From NCBI GenBank assembly GCA_026874595.1, contig CM049310.1, forward strand, positions 24,537,058-24,601,057: a stretch of 64,000 bases of DNA, in the 5' to 3' direction. Source of the stretch: Sipunculus nudus. Taxonomy: Eukaryota; Annelida; Sipuncula; Golfingiida; Sipunculidae. Shown piece by piece: positions 1-12,775 of this stretch. How positions within the stretch are numbered: the first letter of the stretch is position 1; each line of letters opens with the position of its first letter. The translations under genes and the position numbers were made by a program. Under the pieces are notes generated by a model. It was not told the DNA's origin. It worked only from the letters and a program-made list of their open reading frames with translations, and did no database searches.

Positions 1-993
1 GGTGGTGCCACCTACATTTACATTTACTCTGCAGACATCCAAGCTCATATCTCGGGAACCGTTTGACCGATTAGGCCAAAATTTTGCATGTGTATAGATC
101 TCACATAGCTCTTCATCATAGGCAAAACTGGTTGTGCCACCTGCAACCACTTATGCATAGCATCCATCTGTTCATCTGCCTTTGGATAATATCACTCATA
201 TCTCAGCAGTGGTTTGACTTATCTACCTAAAATTTTGCAGGTTCTTACATCCTGGACAGCTTTCTCGATTTATGACAGGTGGCGCCACCTACATTCACGT
301 TTACTCTGCAGACATCCAAGCTCATATCTCGGGAACCATGTGACCGATTGGGCCAAAATTTTGCTTGTGTATAGATCTCACATAGCTCTTCATCATAGGC
401 AAAACTGGTTGTGCCACCTGCAACCACTTATGCAAAGCGTCCATCTGTTCATCTGCCTTGGGAAAAAATCCTTCATATCTCAGCAGTGGTTTGACTTATC
501 CACCTGAAATTTTGCAGGTTTATACATCATGGACAGGTTTCTAGATTTTATGACAGGTGGTGCTACCTACATTTACATTTACTCTGCAGACATCCAAGCT
601 CATATCTCAGGAACCGTTTGACCGATTAGGCCAAAATTTTGCACGTGTATAGATCTCACATTAGCTCTTCATCATAGGCAAAGCTGGTGGCGCCACCTGC
701 AACCACTTATGCACAGCATCCATCTGTTGATCTGCCTTGGGATAAAATCACTCATATCTCGGCAGTGGTTTCACTTATCCACCTGAAATTTTGCAGGTTT
801 ATACATCCTGGACAATTTTCTAGATTTTATGACAGGTGGCACCACCTACATTCATGGTTAAGCTGCAGACATCCCTGCTAATATGCAACACCACGCTCTA
901 TTCCCCTTGCAACTTTATCCATGCCTTACTTCACCCGTCCCACTCTGATTTCTGTGGATACACATAGTGGCTTGTCGACTACCCATATTCTGG
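1..993 (+). mobile_element. Family C Helitron2-like element, 3' part
   Basis: Tandem units of about 285 bp are seen; the phrase ctcatatctcgggaacc recurs near 41, 330 and 600. Each unit carries two copies of a GGTGGCGCCACCT-like palindrome, for example near 280, 686 and 836. The 3' end (about 950-993) matches the end of the complete family C copies at 11,265-12,435 and 34,902-36,927: a gtggatac arm, a weak hairpin gtag...ctac, then ttctgg followed by a T-run, where the other copies have CTAG. The 5' end is outside the window. There is no coding potential; short frames here come from the repeat. Confidence 0.7.
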
Positions 994-1165
994 TTTTAAA
1001 TTGTCCTAGTCCGAAACTTGCAGGTCAGAAACGTCCATTTTGCTGAAATCATAATGACTAAGGTAGATATGCAGGACTTAGGAGGATCAATATTAAATTT
1101 TAAAAATAAACCTCCACTCATACTCCTAAACTTTGCACAAGCTCGCATTAGGCCTGTAGGCCTTG
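994..1165 (+). mobile_element. Family D-type 3' end
   Basis: The segment ends with an arm gctcgc, the short hairpin AGGCCTGTAGGCCT and the terminus CTTG before TT (1,141-1,167). The same end closes the complete family D element at 32,905-32,931. The family C end at 1-993 directly precedes it, so the C copy was probably nested in this D copy. Confidence 0.55.
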
Positions 1166-3580
1166 TTATAATTTGCACATCATGCACACAAGGATTTCAG
1201 CTTGTTAGTTTTGAAAGTTGAAAGAAATTGACCAAAAACTGTAGCTTTTTATGAGACCATGTCACACCCAGGCTCTACCCAGCCCTTCTTTAGTCACCTA
1301 TTTGTCACATTGTTGACCTTTCATGCACATAATGCACACACTTGAGGCGGGGCATACTGGTCAGCCAGGCAGCTTATAGCTAGCCACAGTTGATCCAGGT
1401 GTCCAACCCAACTAATATAGTAGCTGTTTTGACCAACAGTCATCTAAATAATCATGTCAATTTTAATAATGACAAAAAAAATTAAATTGTGTTTTTTTTT
1501 TTACTAGGGATTATATAAAGGAAATTAATGATTGACAAAGATGCAGTTTATAATATTAATCTAATTTCCAGGTCTTTCAGCTTGTTCATTTATATTTATT
1601 GCAAAATATAAAAAAGGTAAAAAAATATGTTAATATTTTAAAATTTTACTCAGACAAGTTCTGATTAAAGATGTCAATATGTTTCACTTATGCAATTCAA
1701 ACTTGTGGCTGTATCAGCTGTCACAAGACAATGTAAATGATCAAAATTAATATAACTGGTTCCTTTATTTCAGTTAATAAAGTTAAACTTGCCCAACACT
1801 AGTTTGCTCCATGTATAATTTATAGGCTGTCTTATCCTTTGGTTATTTTTTACCCATATATGAATTTTAGCTGAGATTACTTTTAATTTTTTTCTTATAC
1901 ATTTTTTTTAAAAAAATATGTAAATATGATAAATTCTCATGATTTTTGTAATGTATTTTTTAGTAATTGTCAAAAGACTCTTGCTATGTCAAGTGTGTAG
2001 ATTAATTTGAAGGTAGTCCAAAGTGAACTTATTAATTTTATTTTTTAAATATAGATTAAAGCCATAAAACCAGGTACTTATGATCATTATTTAAATTTGT
2101 GAAATTTGTATATTCTGGATTCTCAACATCTTTGTTCTCAACAACTTTGTTTGGCTGAAGCTGAATAAATACCAGACATGGTGCAAATACTTGGCAAATG
2201 TATTTGAAAAACAAATAGTTAAAACTTTTATATTATTTGTGTTAGTGCTACTCTCGGGTAGGGGTAACCTGAAATTATTAAATAAAAGTTAATTTATTTG
2301 TAAAAAGCAAAATTAACATGACTGATAACAGACAGTTTTATTTCAAATCCTTCTGCTGCAATGTAGATAAAGTTATATGGCCAAGTCAAAACCTGTGTGA
2401 CACCTTTTCCAAATGTAAAAATAATATAAATGACATCAATCCTCTTTCCTCACTCCAAGGATATTATCTAAATCTTACATAACTTGAGTTAAACATCATC
2501 AATTATACAGCTTATATTACCACACAAAACCAGCATTTGCCTACCACCTCTTCCAAATCATATTTTGTGATCTAATACTCATAAAAGGAATTCGGTATCC
2601 GTCTGTTCGCAGTATTTTCTAAAACCACATTGTGTACAATACTGTGCGATATATCATTTTGAAGGTTATTATCCACGCAGTGATATAGGCGATATGAGAA
2701 TATATAATTTTTAATGTACATATAACTTTGAGTGATTTTTCCGTTTTTACTGACTTGCACATAGGTTAGACAGAGCAGAGCCGAACTGCCTTTGGCAATG
2801 ACCGGACTGAATGCATTGTGGTCATTCAACATCAGACACAACTATTGTTCATATGAATAACGCTTGCTTTTAGCGAGGGATTTGAGCCTGTGGGGACTAC
2901 ATTTGAACGAGGCTCTCACCCACTCACAATAAAAGAGAAAACACATGTTGCTCGCTTTATGAAATGGAGAGTTCAACCCAAGTGGATTAATGACAAAACC
3001 TAATGCAAGGTCCCAATTTCAGGAACAGACAGGGGGGTGGGGGGGGGGGGTGTCGGGATTTCAGGCCTCAAGATTTGTCTGATACCATGAAAAAAAATAA
3101 GGTTGCAGTGGCTGAAACTGGGATATGGACCCTCTGCATGGAGTCCCGTCGGGTCCACTTCGGCTACTTATGAGTAATGCATATTTCTGTTTCTTTCTTC
3201 AGGGACAGTTTCTTTGCAATGTACATTTAATAAATCTTTCATTTTCCTCACATCAACCTAATCTTTATATGTCCAACGACAGAATCCAGTCAAATATCAT
3301 CGAAAACCTGAATGTCCCCACGTCTCATTCCAGTTCGCAATATAAACATCACTGACCAGGTCTTCAAGGTAAACATACCAGGGTATGAATTTCTTGCCAT
3401 AAGGACAACCCCACAAAATAAATGTAAAAAATATATTTATACATATCTTATTGAGACAATTTCCAAATTTTCTGTTAACTTTTAGAATAAAAAATGAGCC
3501 AACAGTTCACATCTCAGTTAATATATCTCCCCAACCCCAGTAATAAGCCAGGTTTATCAGCTAGTCATATATAACATATA
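1166..3580. other. AT-rich non-coding DNA
   Basis: No gene recognised. The stretch has many A/T runs, a G-rich tract near 3,030-3,051 and an unrecognised 89-codon frame on the minus strand (2,572-2,841) with no known motif. It may be intron of CYP20A1, whose terminal exon follows, but no upstream exon could be identified. Confidence 0.5.
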
Positions 3581-4200
3581 TATATATAAAATCACTCATA
3601 TCTCTGCAGTGGTTGGACTTATCCACCTGAAATTTTCCATATGTATACATCCTGGATAGCTATCTTGATTTTATGACAGGTGGCACCACCTTCATTCAAG
3701 TTCAGGCTGCAGACATCCAGGCTTATATCTCAGGTCTAGTTTGATGTATCCCCCTGTAATTTTGATGTGTATAGATCTCACATAACTCTTTATCATACAC
3801 AAAATTGGTGGCGCAACCTGCAACAATTTTTGCACAGCGTCCCTCTGTTTGTCTGCCTTGGGATAAAATCACTCATATCTCGACAATGATTTGAAGTATC
3901 TGCCTAAAACTTTGTATGTATATACATCTTGGTTAGCTTTATGGATTTTGTGGCAGGTGGCGCCACCTTCATTTATGTTTATGCTGCAGACATCATTGCT
4001 AATACCACAGGACTGATTTGATGTATCCCCCTGATATTTTGCATGTGTTTAAATCTCACAAAGCTCTTTATCATACACATTTTTGCACAGTGTCCTTCTG
4101 TTCATCTGCTGTGATATAAAATCACTCATATACAAGCAATGGTTTGACTTATCTGCCTAAAATTTTAAATATGTATACAACTCGGATAGGTTTTTTGGTT
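3581..4200 (+). mobile_element. Family C core fragment
   Basis: Two to three diverged units of the 280 bp family C repeat, with palindrome variants near 3,680, 3,808 and 3,956 and the recurring phrase actcatatctctgcagtgg. No element ends were found. It lies in the presumed last intron of CYP20A1. Confidence 0.6.
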
Positions 4201-4874
4201 TAGTTCAAGTTGTAAAAAATGAGACTTGATAGATAACTTGATAGTCAGCCTCAAATGTTAGTAATACAGAGTTGACCCAATACAACTAATTCACTTATAT
4301 ATATTGGAAAAAACTGCATAATTGACCTAACCACCATAGTCCTTGTACCTGCCCCTTTGAACTGATTATGCTTTTCAGCCCAGAAAATTCTCCTGCACAG
4401 AAGGCTTTCCATGTCAATGGTTAAGACAGCTGTTTATAAGACAATAGTGACATCAGAAAGATGTTGCAAATTTTTATTGTGCTTGACTTCACTTAAACTG
4501 ACATCAGCTGGAAATGCTTTATCTCTGTTATCCAGTGATGAATATATTGCAGTCATTATGGAGTGTTTGGCATATTTTGGATTATTTGTCTAATTGGAAT
4601 TCAGTGCCTGATTATCCTGGAAGACCATGTGTTCACAGGTGCTGGTACAGACTGCATGTGTTCTGTTGCCCAGTTATGGTAGGTTATTAATGGTTTACAA
4701 TGCCAGAAGTGAATTGATTTGTTGCAGCAAGATAATACTTGTAATGTCCATATACAGTGTCAGAATTTGTCCAAAATCTAAAATAGATTGAACATTAAAG
4801 GGAAAAATGATTTTAATTTTTATCATTGATCATCTGAATGATCAACAGTCAATGTTTATTTATTATATTGGTAG

Positions 4875-5124
4875 CTTTGACCCTGAACGGTTCAGTCCAG
4901 AAAACAGAGAGAAGATGCCTTCATATGCCTTTGAACCTTTTGGATTTGCTGGAAAGAGGAAGTGCCCGGCATACCGTCTGGCGTACGCTGAAGCAACAAT
5001 AGCGCTGATTGTACTGCTGAGGAAATTCATGTTCAGCTTGGTGGAGGGACAAGTGGTGACACCTGTGTTTGGTCTTGTAACTCACCCAGGTGAGGAGGTT
5101 TGGGTGACGCTGGAGAAGAGGTAG
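4875..5124 (+). CDS. CYP20A1: Cytochrome P450 20A1, terminal exon
   Basis: This is the C-terminal end of a cytochrome P450. The exon opens after a splice acceptor (ttggtag, AG at 4,873-4,874) with the ERR-triad-side motif FDPERF, then the haem-binding loop FGFAGKRKCPAYR, the helix LAYAEATIALIVLL and the ending VEGQVV...LVTHPGEEVWVTLEKR before TAG. The loop spacing (one extra residue before the Gly of FxxGxRxC), the Pro after the haem Cys and the VEGQV...LVT endings are, from memory, those of CYP20A1, an orphan membrane-bound P450 with one copy in most animals. The family is about 460 residues, so this exon supplies roughly the last 82 and the rest lies upstream, not recognised in this window. 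The open frame continues upstream to 4,807 but that part is intron. I am confident of the P450 call and fairly confident of the CYP20 assignment. Confidence 0.85.
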
Positions 5125-5221
5125 AACAAGGTGACACACGGAAGCAGCACTCAGTCCTTAAGCAAGTACAGCGAGGCTTTGTTTGACAGACATTGTTTAA
5201 TGATAAATAACTGTTTGATAT

Positions 5222-5227
5222 AATAAA
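5222..5227 (+). promoter_or_regulatory. Polyadenylation signal of CYP20A1
   Basis: AATAAA lies 98 bp after the stop codon, giving a short 3' UTR of about 120 bp. It is the first such hexamer after the stop on this strand. Confidence 0.55.
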
Positions 5228-6459
5228 GGTTGCATTCAGCCGGCTGTGTGCCTTTTAGAGAAAATTGATAAGCTGCCATGAATTAACCTTATTTGACAGG
5301 TATATTTGGTGATTGGGAATGGTCAGTTAGAAGCTTGTGTTTACCAGATACAGTCTCACTTTACTTGTGAGAACATCTTATACACTCAGGAGATGGTATA
5401 ACCATCAAATGTTGAATTTCTTTAATTGACATCATTGCAATGAAGGTCTATTTCTGGTTGATATATGACACACAGGCGCGGATCCAGCGTTTTTTGCAGG
5501 GGGGGGGGGGGGTCATTTGATGCAGCTGCTTTTCCAAGCAATTTACCAGTCATAGATAAAATTGGTCTTTAAAAAAAGATGAAAAAGATAAAAAAGTGAA
5601 CATGAAGAGGTAAAACTCTTAGAGTATTAGTATATAACTGATGTAATATGTATGGGATGTAAAATTCTTTGTATTATTCAGTGGTAAATAAACACAAGTC
5701 ATTGTTACTTGTAACTTATTTTTCCTGTACTTAAATGATTGCAATGAATATAACTCTAGAGGAATGGAATCAGTGATGTCATTTTATATTTGTAAGGTTG
5801 ATTGATCTCTATTGGGTAAATGATAGGGAAAAGATGTAATGGTAAAGTTTAAAAAGGAAGGTATATTCACAGTGGAATTTCGAAGGAATACTGACATAAT
5901 GTTTCACCAGGATAAATTTGAACCAATGTCTGTAAGTTATAATCAAAGCTTAACTGCTGAAAATTAGTTAGGTTAAAAGAGTTTATGTAAGATATCTTTT
6001 GATAGATGATAAGAAGCAAAACATTGATACTTATGACTTATCATGGTGTTGCAGTCACTAGCATCATATGCGCAATATTTTGAAAATGTTAGAATGCTAA
6101 GATGTACAATATTATTCATAACTAGAATACTACCAAATCTCCAGACTTGTCTGGATATACGTAGATGTGTTGCTACAGTTGTCAAGCTTCTTTAGAGTAA
6201 TTTGCTTAGGGCTTCTCTTGAATGAATTGTATGTAAGGAATGGGATCCCTCAGAACAGGGTATGTGTTCAATATTGCACAAAACATAAACATCTCATGGT
6301 TACATGATCTTGCTGTTCCTTACAGTCAATACTGATTCAGCAGCAGCCAACTTATTCCTTTTTTGTTCATTGCGTCCTATAAATAAATTCTGTATAAAGT
6401 GTTCATGCAAGTTGAACTTTGTTTTTGATGGAGCACTAGCTGTACAAAAAAATCACCAA
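5228..6459. other. Non-coding DNA with a degenerate hAT-like end
   Basis: No gene recognised. Near 5,475 the phrase ggcgcggatccagcg followed by a long G-run resembles the CAGGGGCGGATCCAG end of the hAT-like elements at 39.6 and 42 kb. No matching second end was found. Confidence 0.4.
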
Positions 6460-7860
6460 AACAGGGCTTGAGAGGTTTGTGATTGCTGATGTGAGGGACA
6501 AGTGACGGCAAACATATCTGAATGCTGACAAGGCCAGGAAAGAACTTTCATGATTGTTGACCATATGATAATACTGTCAAAATGAGCCAAATTATGGGGA
6601 TTATACATGATTGTAGGCCAAGTGACAGTGACCAGCCTCCTGATCACTATAACATGAGCAAAAATAATATAAAAGAGAGAATCTGAAAGGGTATAACACC
6701 TTTAAAGATTAATAGTATAGATCTTATTGTTTAGGTATGATTAAATATGTACCTTTTGCTTGTTAATCTCAAAGTACAATTTATATGACATTTAGGATCC
6801 AATTAACAGTGATTCAGGTGCCTGCGCTGGCCAACTGACGGTGACCATATGTTACTTCTGACAGGACAGGCCAAGTGATGGTGTCAAAGTAAAAGCTGAC
6901 GGGACTGGCCAAGTGATGACTGCCATTTGTGATTTGGCGGTATTTCTTACCAAGTGACTGTGTCTGTATATGATTTGCTGACACTACCAGTCAAGTCAGT
7001 GTCCATACATGAAAGCTAGCATGACCAGTCAAGTGACTGTGTCCATATATAATTACTGACACAACCAATTACGTGCCTGTGTCCATATATCATTTGCTGA
7101 CACTACCAGTCATGTGACTGTGTTCATACATGAAAGCAAGCACAACCAGTTAATTGACTTTGTTCATATATAATTGCTGCATGACCAGTTACATGACCGT
7201 ATCCATTTATGATTTGCTGGCACAACCAGTAATGTGACTGTGTCAATATATAATTACTGACATGACCAGTGACATGTCTGTGTCCATATATGATAGCTGA
7301 CATCACCAGTCACGTGACTGTGTCCACAATGATTGCTGACACTACCAGTAAAGTGACTGTGTCCATAATGATTCCTGACACTACCAGTTACGTGACTGTG
7401 TCCATATATGATAGCTGACATGACCAGTCAAGTAACTGTGTCCATATATGATTGCTGACATGACCAGTCAAGTGACTGTGTCCATATATGATAGCTGACA
7501 TCACCAGTCACGTGACTGTGTCCACAATGATTGCTGACACTACCAGTAAAGTGACTGTGTCCATAATGATTCCTGACACTACCAGTTACGTGACTGTGTC
7601 CATATATGATAGCTGACATGACCAGTCAAGTAACTGTGTCCATATATGATTGCTGACATGACCAGTCAAGTGACTGTGTCCATATATGATTGCTGACAGG
7701 ACCAGTCAAGTTACTGTCCATATATGATTGCTGATATGACCAGTCATGTGACTGTCCATTTATGATTGCTGACACGACTTGCCTGGTGAGATGTCAAGAT
7801 GTTGATTGTTAATTTGACTGGCCATGTGATGGTGACCATACGTATGTGACTGCTTAAGTG
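6460..7860. repeat. Minisatellite, about 39.6 bp unit, with 198 bp higher-order repeat
   Basis: The unit reads roughly ctgacatgaccagtcaagtg then actgtgtccatatatgattg. It is well preserved from about 6,960 to 7,770 and degenerate outside that. A block of five units is duplicated: 7,301 onward and 7,499 onward are nearly identical, offset 198 bp, including the variants cacaatgattgctgacac and ataatgattcctgacac in the same order. Each unit is centred on a dyad (AGTCACGTGACT or AGTCAAGTGACT). The open frames on the minus strand arise from the repeat. Confidence 0.9.
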
Positions 7861-8228
7861 ACAGGTCAACATGTCCTTGCTGCCAAGTAACACTAGCTGG
7901 ACACTATTGCAAAAATTTGGCATGTTGTTAGATGTCCCTTTAATTTCCTACTATTCTGAAAATTGGGTCACAATGACTTCATTCCTTCATGATATAAAAA
8001 GATAAATTTTTTTAAAAACCCATTGGTTCACTTCAAGACTGCCTAACATCAAAACCACTGATCTGACTTTGATCATATTTAATATGCATATTCTTATATA
8101 CATTTGCTATGTACATGCCTAAAATTATTCATATCATTTTGATGTCATTTGGACTTTTTTCAGGGATATAACTTTATTTACTGGTAACCAAGATTCAATG
8201 GTATACCCAAAATTAGATCTAAATTTTT
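7861..8228. other. Non-coding spacer
   Basis: Nothing recognised between the minisatellite and the family A element. Confidence 0.5.
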
Positions 8229-9603
8229 AGCTCAGCTGACTGAAAGTCATCTGAGCTATAGCGATCACTCTTTGTCCGTCGTCCGTCTGTCCGTCTGTCC
8301 GTCCGTTAACCAGGCACAAATCGTAACCGCTGGACCTAGAACCTTGTAACTTGGGATTCTGAGAGGTCCATACAAAAACTCTTTGGAAACCAGAAATTAG
8401 GTCTCTGTTACCCATATCCTTCGAGCTATGGGGCCCCAAAGTACCCCCCAGAATAGTAAAAAATTTCATACAAAAACTTCAATATCTCAATAACTACATC
8501 ACTGATGGTCTTCATTTTTGGCATACATATTGATCATGAGATGTTCGATCAGTTCCTGCAGACTGGTGGCGCCACCTGTACTGTTTGATTTTTTACGATT
8601 TTTCCCTCTATTTTTGAGACCTTCGAGGATGCTGTCATCTGTTAGCGTGGCACAAATCGTAACGACTGGACCTAGAATCTTCATTTTCGACACACTGAGA
8701 GACCTATGAAAAGTCTCCATGGAAACCAGAAATTAGGTCTCTGTTACCCATATCCTCCGAGCTATGGGGCCCAAAATTACCCCCCAGAATAGTCAAAAAT
8801 TTCATACAAAAACTTCAATATCTCATTAACTACATCACTGATGGTCATGATTTTCGACATACATATTGATCATGAGATGTTTCATCAGTTTCTGCAGACT
8901 GGTGGCGCCACCTGTATTTTTCAATGTTCATGAATTGTTTTCTCCATTTTTGAGACCTTTAAGGATGTAGTTATCTGTCAACAGGGTACAAATCGTAACG
9001 ACTGGACCTAGAATCTTCGTTCTTGACACACAGGGAGACCCATGATAAGTCTCCATGGAAACCTGAAATTTGGTCTCTGTTACCCATATCCTTTGAGCTA
9101 TGGCACTCCAAAGTACAGCTCAGAATAATGGAAAATTTGATACAAAAGCTAAATTATCTGAACAACTAATGCAGAGATAACCATAATTGTTTGCATGGAT
9201 ATTGATCATGGAGTGTTTCATAAGTTTCTGCAGACTGGTGGCACCACCTGTATTTGTTTGGGTTTTTTTACGAAATTTTTCTGTATTTTTGAGACCTTTA
9301 AAGATATGAACATCTGTTAACAGGGCACAAATCATAAAAAACTGGACCAAGAATCTTCATTCTTGACACACAGGGAGACCCATGAAAAGTCTCCATGGAA
9401 ACTTGAAATTAAGTCTCTGTTACCCATATTCTTTAAGCTGTATGGGTCCAAAATACCCCCCCCCCCCAGAATAATGGAAAATTTGATACAAAAACTGCAG
9501 TATTTCAATAACTACAACACTGATGGTCATGATTTTCGGCATACATATTGATCATGAGCTGTTCCATCAGTTTCTGCAGACTGGGTGTGCCACCTCTAAT
9601 TTT

Positions 9604-10922
9604 ATGCCCCCGCCACAAAGTGGCCGGGGCATATAGTTTTACCCATGTCCGTCATTCCGTCCTTCCGTCCTTCCGAAATCAAACAGTTGTACGGACTTTT
9701 TTTCACAATGCCTGCAGATATTGGCCTGATTTTTGGTGTGTGGGCAGATATAGACCAGTTACAGATCGAGTTCGTGTTTCGACCCGGTTGACCTACTTTT
9801 GACCGTTTTACGGTTCCTAAACTTAGAAAATTTCATGAAAAATAGAAATATTCATGACAGATACACATGTACGGACTTTTTTTCGCAATGCCTGCAGATA
9901 TTGACCTGATTTTTGGTGTGTGAGCAGATATAGACCAGTTACAGATCGAGTTCGCGTTTCGTCCCAGTTGACCTACTTTTGACCGTATTACGGCTCCTAA
10001 ACTTAGAAGTTTTCATAAAAAATATATATTTTCATGACAAATACACATGTACGGACTTTTTTTCGCAGTGCCTGCAGATGTTGGCCTGATTTTTGGTGTG
10101 TAGACAGATATAGACCAGTTACAGATGGAGTTCGCATTTCGTCCCGGTTGACCTACTTTTGACTGTTTTACGGCTCCTGAACATAGAAAATTTCATGTAA
10201 AATATATATTTTCATGACAAATACACTTGTACAGACTTTTCTTCACATTACCTGCAGATATTGGCCTGATTTTTGGTGTGTGGGCAGATAATGACCAGTT
10301 ACAGATCAAGTTCACGTTTTGTCCCAGTTGACCTATTTTTGACCGTTTGACGGTGCTCTAACATAGAAAATTTCATAAAAAGGTGCACATGTATGGACTT
10401 TTTTTTGCAGTGCCTGCAGATTCAGGCCTGATTTTTGGTGTGTAGGCAGATAATGACCAGTTACAGATCGAGTTCTTGTTTTGTCTCAGTTGACCTACTT
10501 TTGACCATTTGACTGCTCCTGAACATAGAAAGTTTCATGAAAAATATAAATTTTCATAACAAATGCATATGTACTGACTTTTTTGTACTGATAATGACAG
10601 TTACAGATCGAGTTTGCGTTTCATCCCGGTTGACCTACTTTTGATTGTTTTACGGCTACTAAACATAGAAAATTTCATGAAAGACAGAAATTTTTATGGA
10701 AAATGCACATGTATGGACTTTTTTTCACAATGCCTGCATATACTGGCATGATTTTTGGTGTGTTGCTTGATAATGACCCGGTACAGATCGAGTTTGCATT
10801 TTGCCCTTGTTTACCTACTTTTGACCATACGACACCTCCTGAACTTAAAAAATTTTCCAAATTTTACAAATGTTTCTAATTTGCCCAAGGCGGTGGCATT
10901 CGTGTCATTCCGACACATCTAG
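9604..10922 (+). mobile_element. Family B Helitron2-like element nested in A
   Basis: The 5' end is a hairpin, ATGCCCCCGCCAC pairing with GTGGCCGGGGCAT. The core has six to seven tandem units of about 180 bp (acatgtacggacttttttt near 9,868, 10,048 and neighbours; cagttgacctacttttgacc in each). The 3' end has the inverted arm GGCGGTGGCAT, the hairpin GTGTCATTCCGACAC, AT, then CTAG before TTTTT. Host family A sequence resumes at once (tcaaattttcacga), matching uninterrupted sibling units, so insertion was into a T-run without a visible duplication. Confidence 0.8.
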
Positions 10923-11264
10923 TTTTTCAAATTTTCACGATTTTTTTTCTTTTTTTTGAGACCTTTAAAGATGTGGTTATCAGTCAACAGGGTACAAATC
11001 GCAACAACTGGACCTAGAATCTTCATTCTTGTCATGCAAGAAGGCCCATGAAAGGTGCCTGTGGAAACTTGAAATTAGGTCTCTGTTACCCATATCCTTC
11101 AAGCTATAGGACTCCGAAGTATCCCTCAGAATAATGGACAATTTGATACAAAAACTGAAGTATCTGAACAACTAATGCAGAGATCACCATGATTTTTTGC
11201 ATGGATATTGACCATTAAGTGTTTTTATTAGTTTCTGCAGACTGGTGGAGCCACCTGTATTTTT

Positions 11265-12435
11265 GTATCCGCCAAAACGAAGTTTTGCGGATACTATGTT
11301 TTTGACCGAGTTCCTCCGCTGCCGCGGCTTTCGTTTCCAGAGAGCTCCTCGGAGACTAATGGACCGATTTTGCCCAAACTTGCACCTATTATCGGGTCAC
11401 ATGTGAACTGGTGCCTAACCAATTTGCGTTGACCTCTGACCTTTCCTCTCTATCCAGTGTCCATATGTGGGTCTGTTTCCACTCATAAACTCTCATATCT
11501 CGGGAACCGTTTGACCGATCAGGAAATAAAATTGATACAAATGTAGCCCTTGGATTGCTTTATAACATACACAAAAAATGGTGGCTCCACCTGTAACCAT
11601 GTTTGCACAGTGTCCATCTGTTCATCTGCCTTGGGTTAAAATCACTCATATCTCTGCAGTGAATTGACTAATTCACCTGAAATTCGTCATGCGTATACAT
11701 CCAGGATAGCTTTCTTGATTTTATGACAGGTGGCGCCACCTACGTTCACGTTCACACTGATGACATTCAAGCTTATATCTCGGGAACCGTTTGACCGATC
11801 AGGAAATAAAATTTATACAAATGTAGCCCTTTGATAGCTCTGTAACATACACAAAAAATGGTGGCGCCACCTGTAACAATGTTTGCACAGCGTCTGTCTG
11901 TTAGTCTGCCGTGGCCTAAAATCACTCATTTCTCTGTAGTGGTTCGAAATAACTGCCTAAAATTTTGCAGGTTTATACATCGTGGACAGCTTTCTTGATT
12001 TTATGACAGGTGGCGCCACCTACATTCTAGTTAACGCTGCACACATCCAAGCTCATATCTCAGGAACCATTTGACCGATTGGGCCAAAATTGTGCATGTG
12101 TTTAGATCTCACATAGGTCTTTATCATACACAAAACTGGAGGGGTTACCTGCAAAGATTTTTGCACAGTGTTTGTCTGTTTGTCTGCCATGGGCAAAAAT
12201 CGCTCATATACATGTAGTGGTTTGACTTTTCTGCCTAAAATTTTGCAGGTGTATACAACTTGGACAGCTTTCTGGATTTGTGGTAGGTGGCACAACCTAC
12301 ATACACATTTAGGCTGCAGACATCCATGCTAATATGCAACATACCTCACTCTATTTCCCCTTGCCACTCAATCCATGCCTCACTATCCGATTTTGGCAGA
12401 TACATGTAGTCACTTGTCGGTTACCCGTATTCTAG
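11265..12435 (+). mobile_element. Family C Helitron2-like element nested in A
   Basis: The 5' end is a hairpin, GTATCCGCCAAAAC pairing with GTTTTGCGGATAC. After about 220 bp of unique sequence, units of 280 bp begin (ctcatatctcgggaacc at about 11,491, 11,771 and 12,051), each with two GGTGGCGCCACCT-like sites. The 3' end has the inverted arm TTTTGGCAGATAC, then CCCGTATTCTAG before a T-run. It sits in the T-run directly after a palindrome of the host A element. Confidence 0.8.
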
Positions 12436-12679
12436 TTTTAAAAGTTTACACATTTTTCTCTATTTTTGAGATATATAAATACAGACTTAATCTTAGCCTG
12501 TTGGTTAATCTGTTTGATGCTTCAGTTGAATGGGTATATACTACCATTCTGATGATAAAATTTCCTTTTGCGAATCTCTTCCCAGTCAGCTGAGCGTCAT
12601 GACCCATGGGTCACTTGTTTTAAGTTATAGGCATTAATATAAAATCAGTACCTTAAATTTTGACCATGGCACTTTTTTT

Positions 12680-12775
12680 AGCTCAGCTGACTGTAAGTCA
12701 TCTGTAAGAATCTTACCTTCAATATTGAGTGATGACCATGATTAGTTGTCTAAAACTGTGGCGCCACCTGTATTT
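12680..12775 (+). mobile_element. Family A 5' fragment
   Basis: It begins AGCTCAGCTGACTG like the other A copies, then jumps to the core phrase that ends in GTGGCGCCACCTGTATTTT, where a D element starts. It is a shortened copy with most of the core missing. Confidence 0.6.

Larger units (their letters stand above)
8229..12617 (+). mobile_element. Family A Helitron2-like element with two nested elements
   Basis: The 5' end is a hairpin: AGCTCAGCTGACT pairs with AGTCATCTGAGCT four bases later. The core has 330 bp tandem units (phrases cacaaatcgtaac and gagacctt repeat near 8,310, 8,650, 8,988 and 9,325, and again after 10,980), each with one GGTGGCGCCACCTG palindrome. Near the 3' end the 5' arm returns inverted as CAGTCAGCTGAGC, then the palindrome TGACCCATGGGTCA, then CTTG before a T-run. 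B (9,604-10,922) and C (11,265-12,435) interrupt it, leaving about 1.9 kb of its own sequence. No protein is encoded, so it would depend on a replicase supplied elsewhere. Confidence 0.75.

Noticed and set aside
4411-4593. Further CYP20A1 exon upstream of the terminal exon
   Set aside because: The 60-codon frame has no P450 motif, and its sequence does not resemble the part of the protein expected before FDPERF.
6960-7770. Possible CRISPR array
   Set aside because: Units of about 40 bp are contiguous with no unique spacers, and the context is animal DNA.
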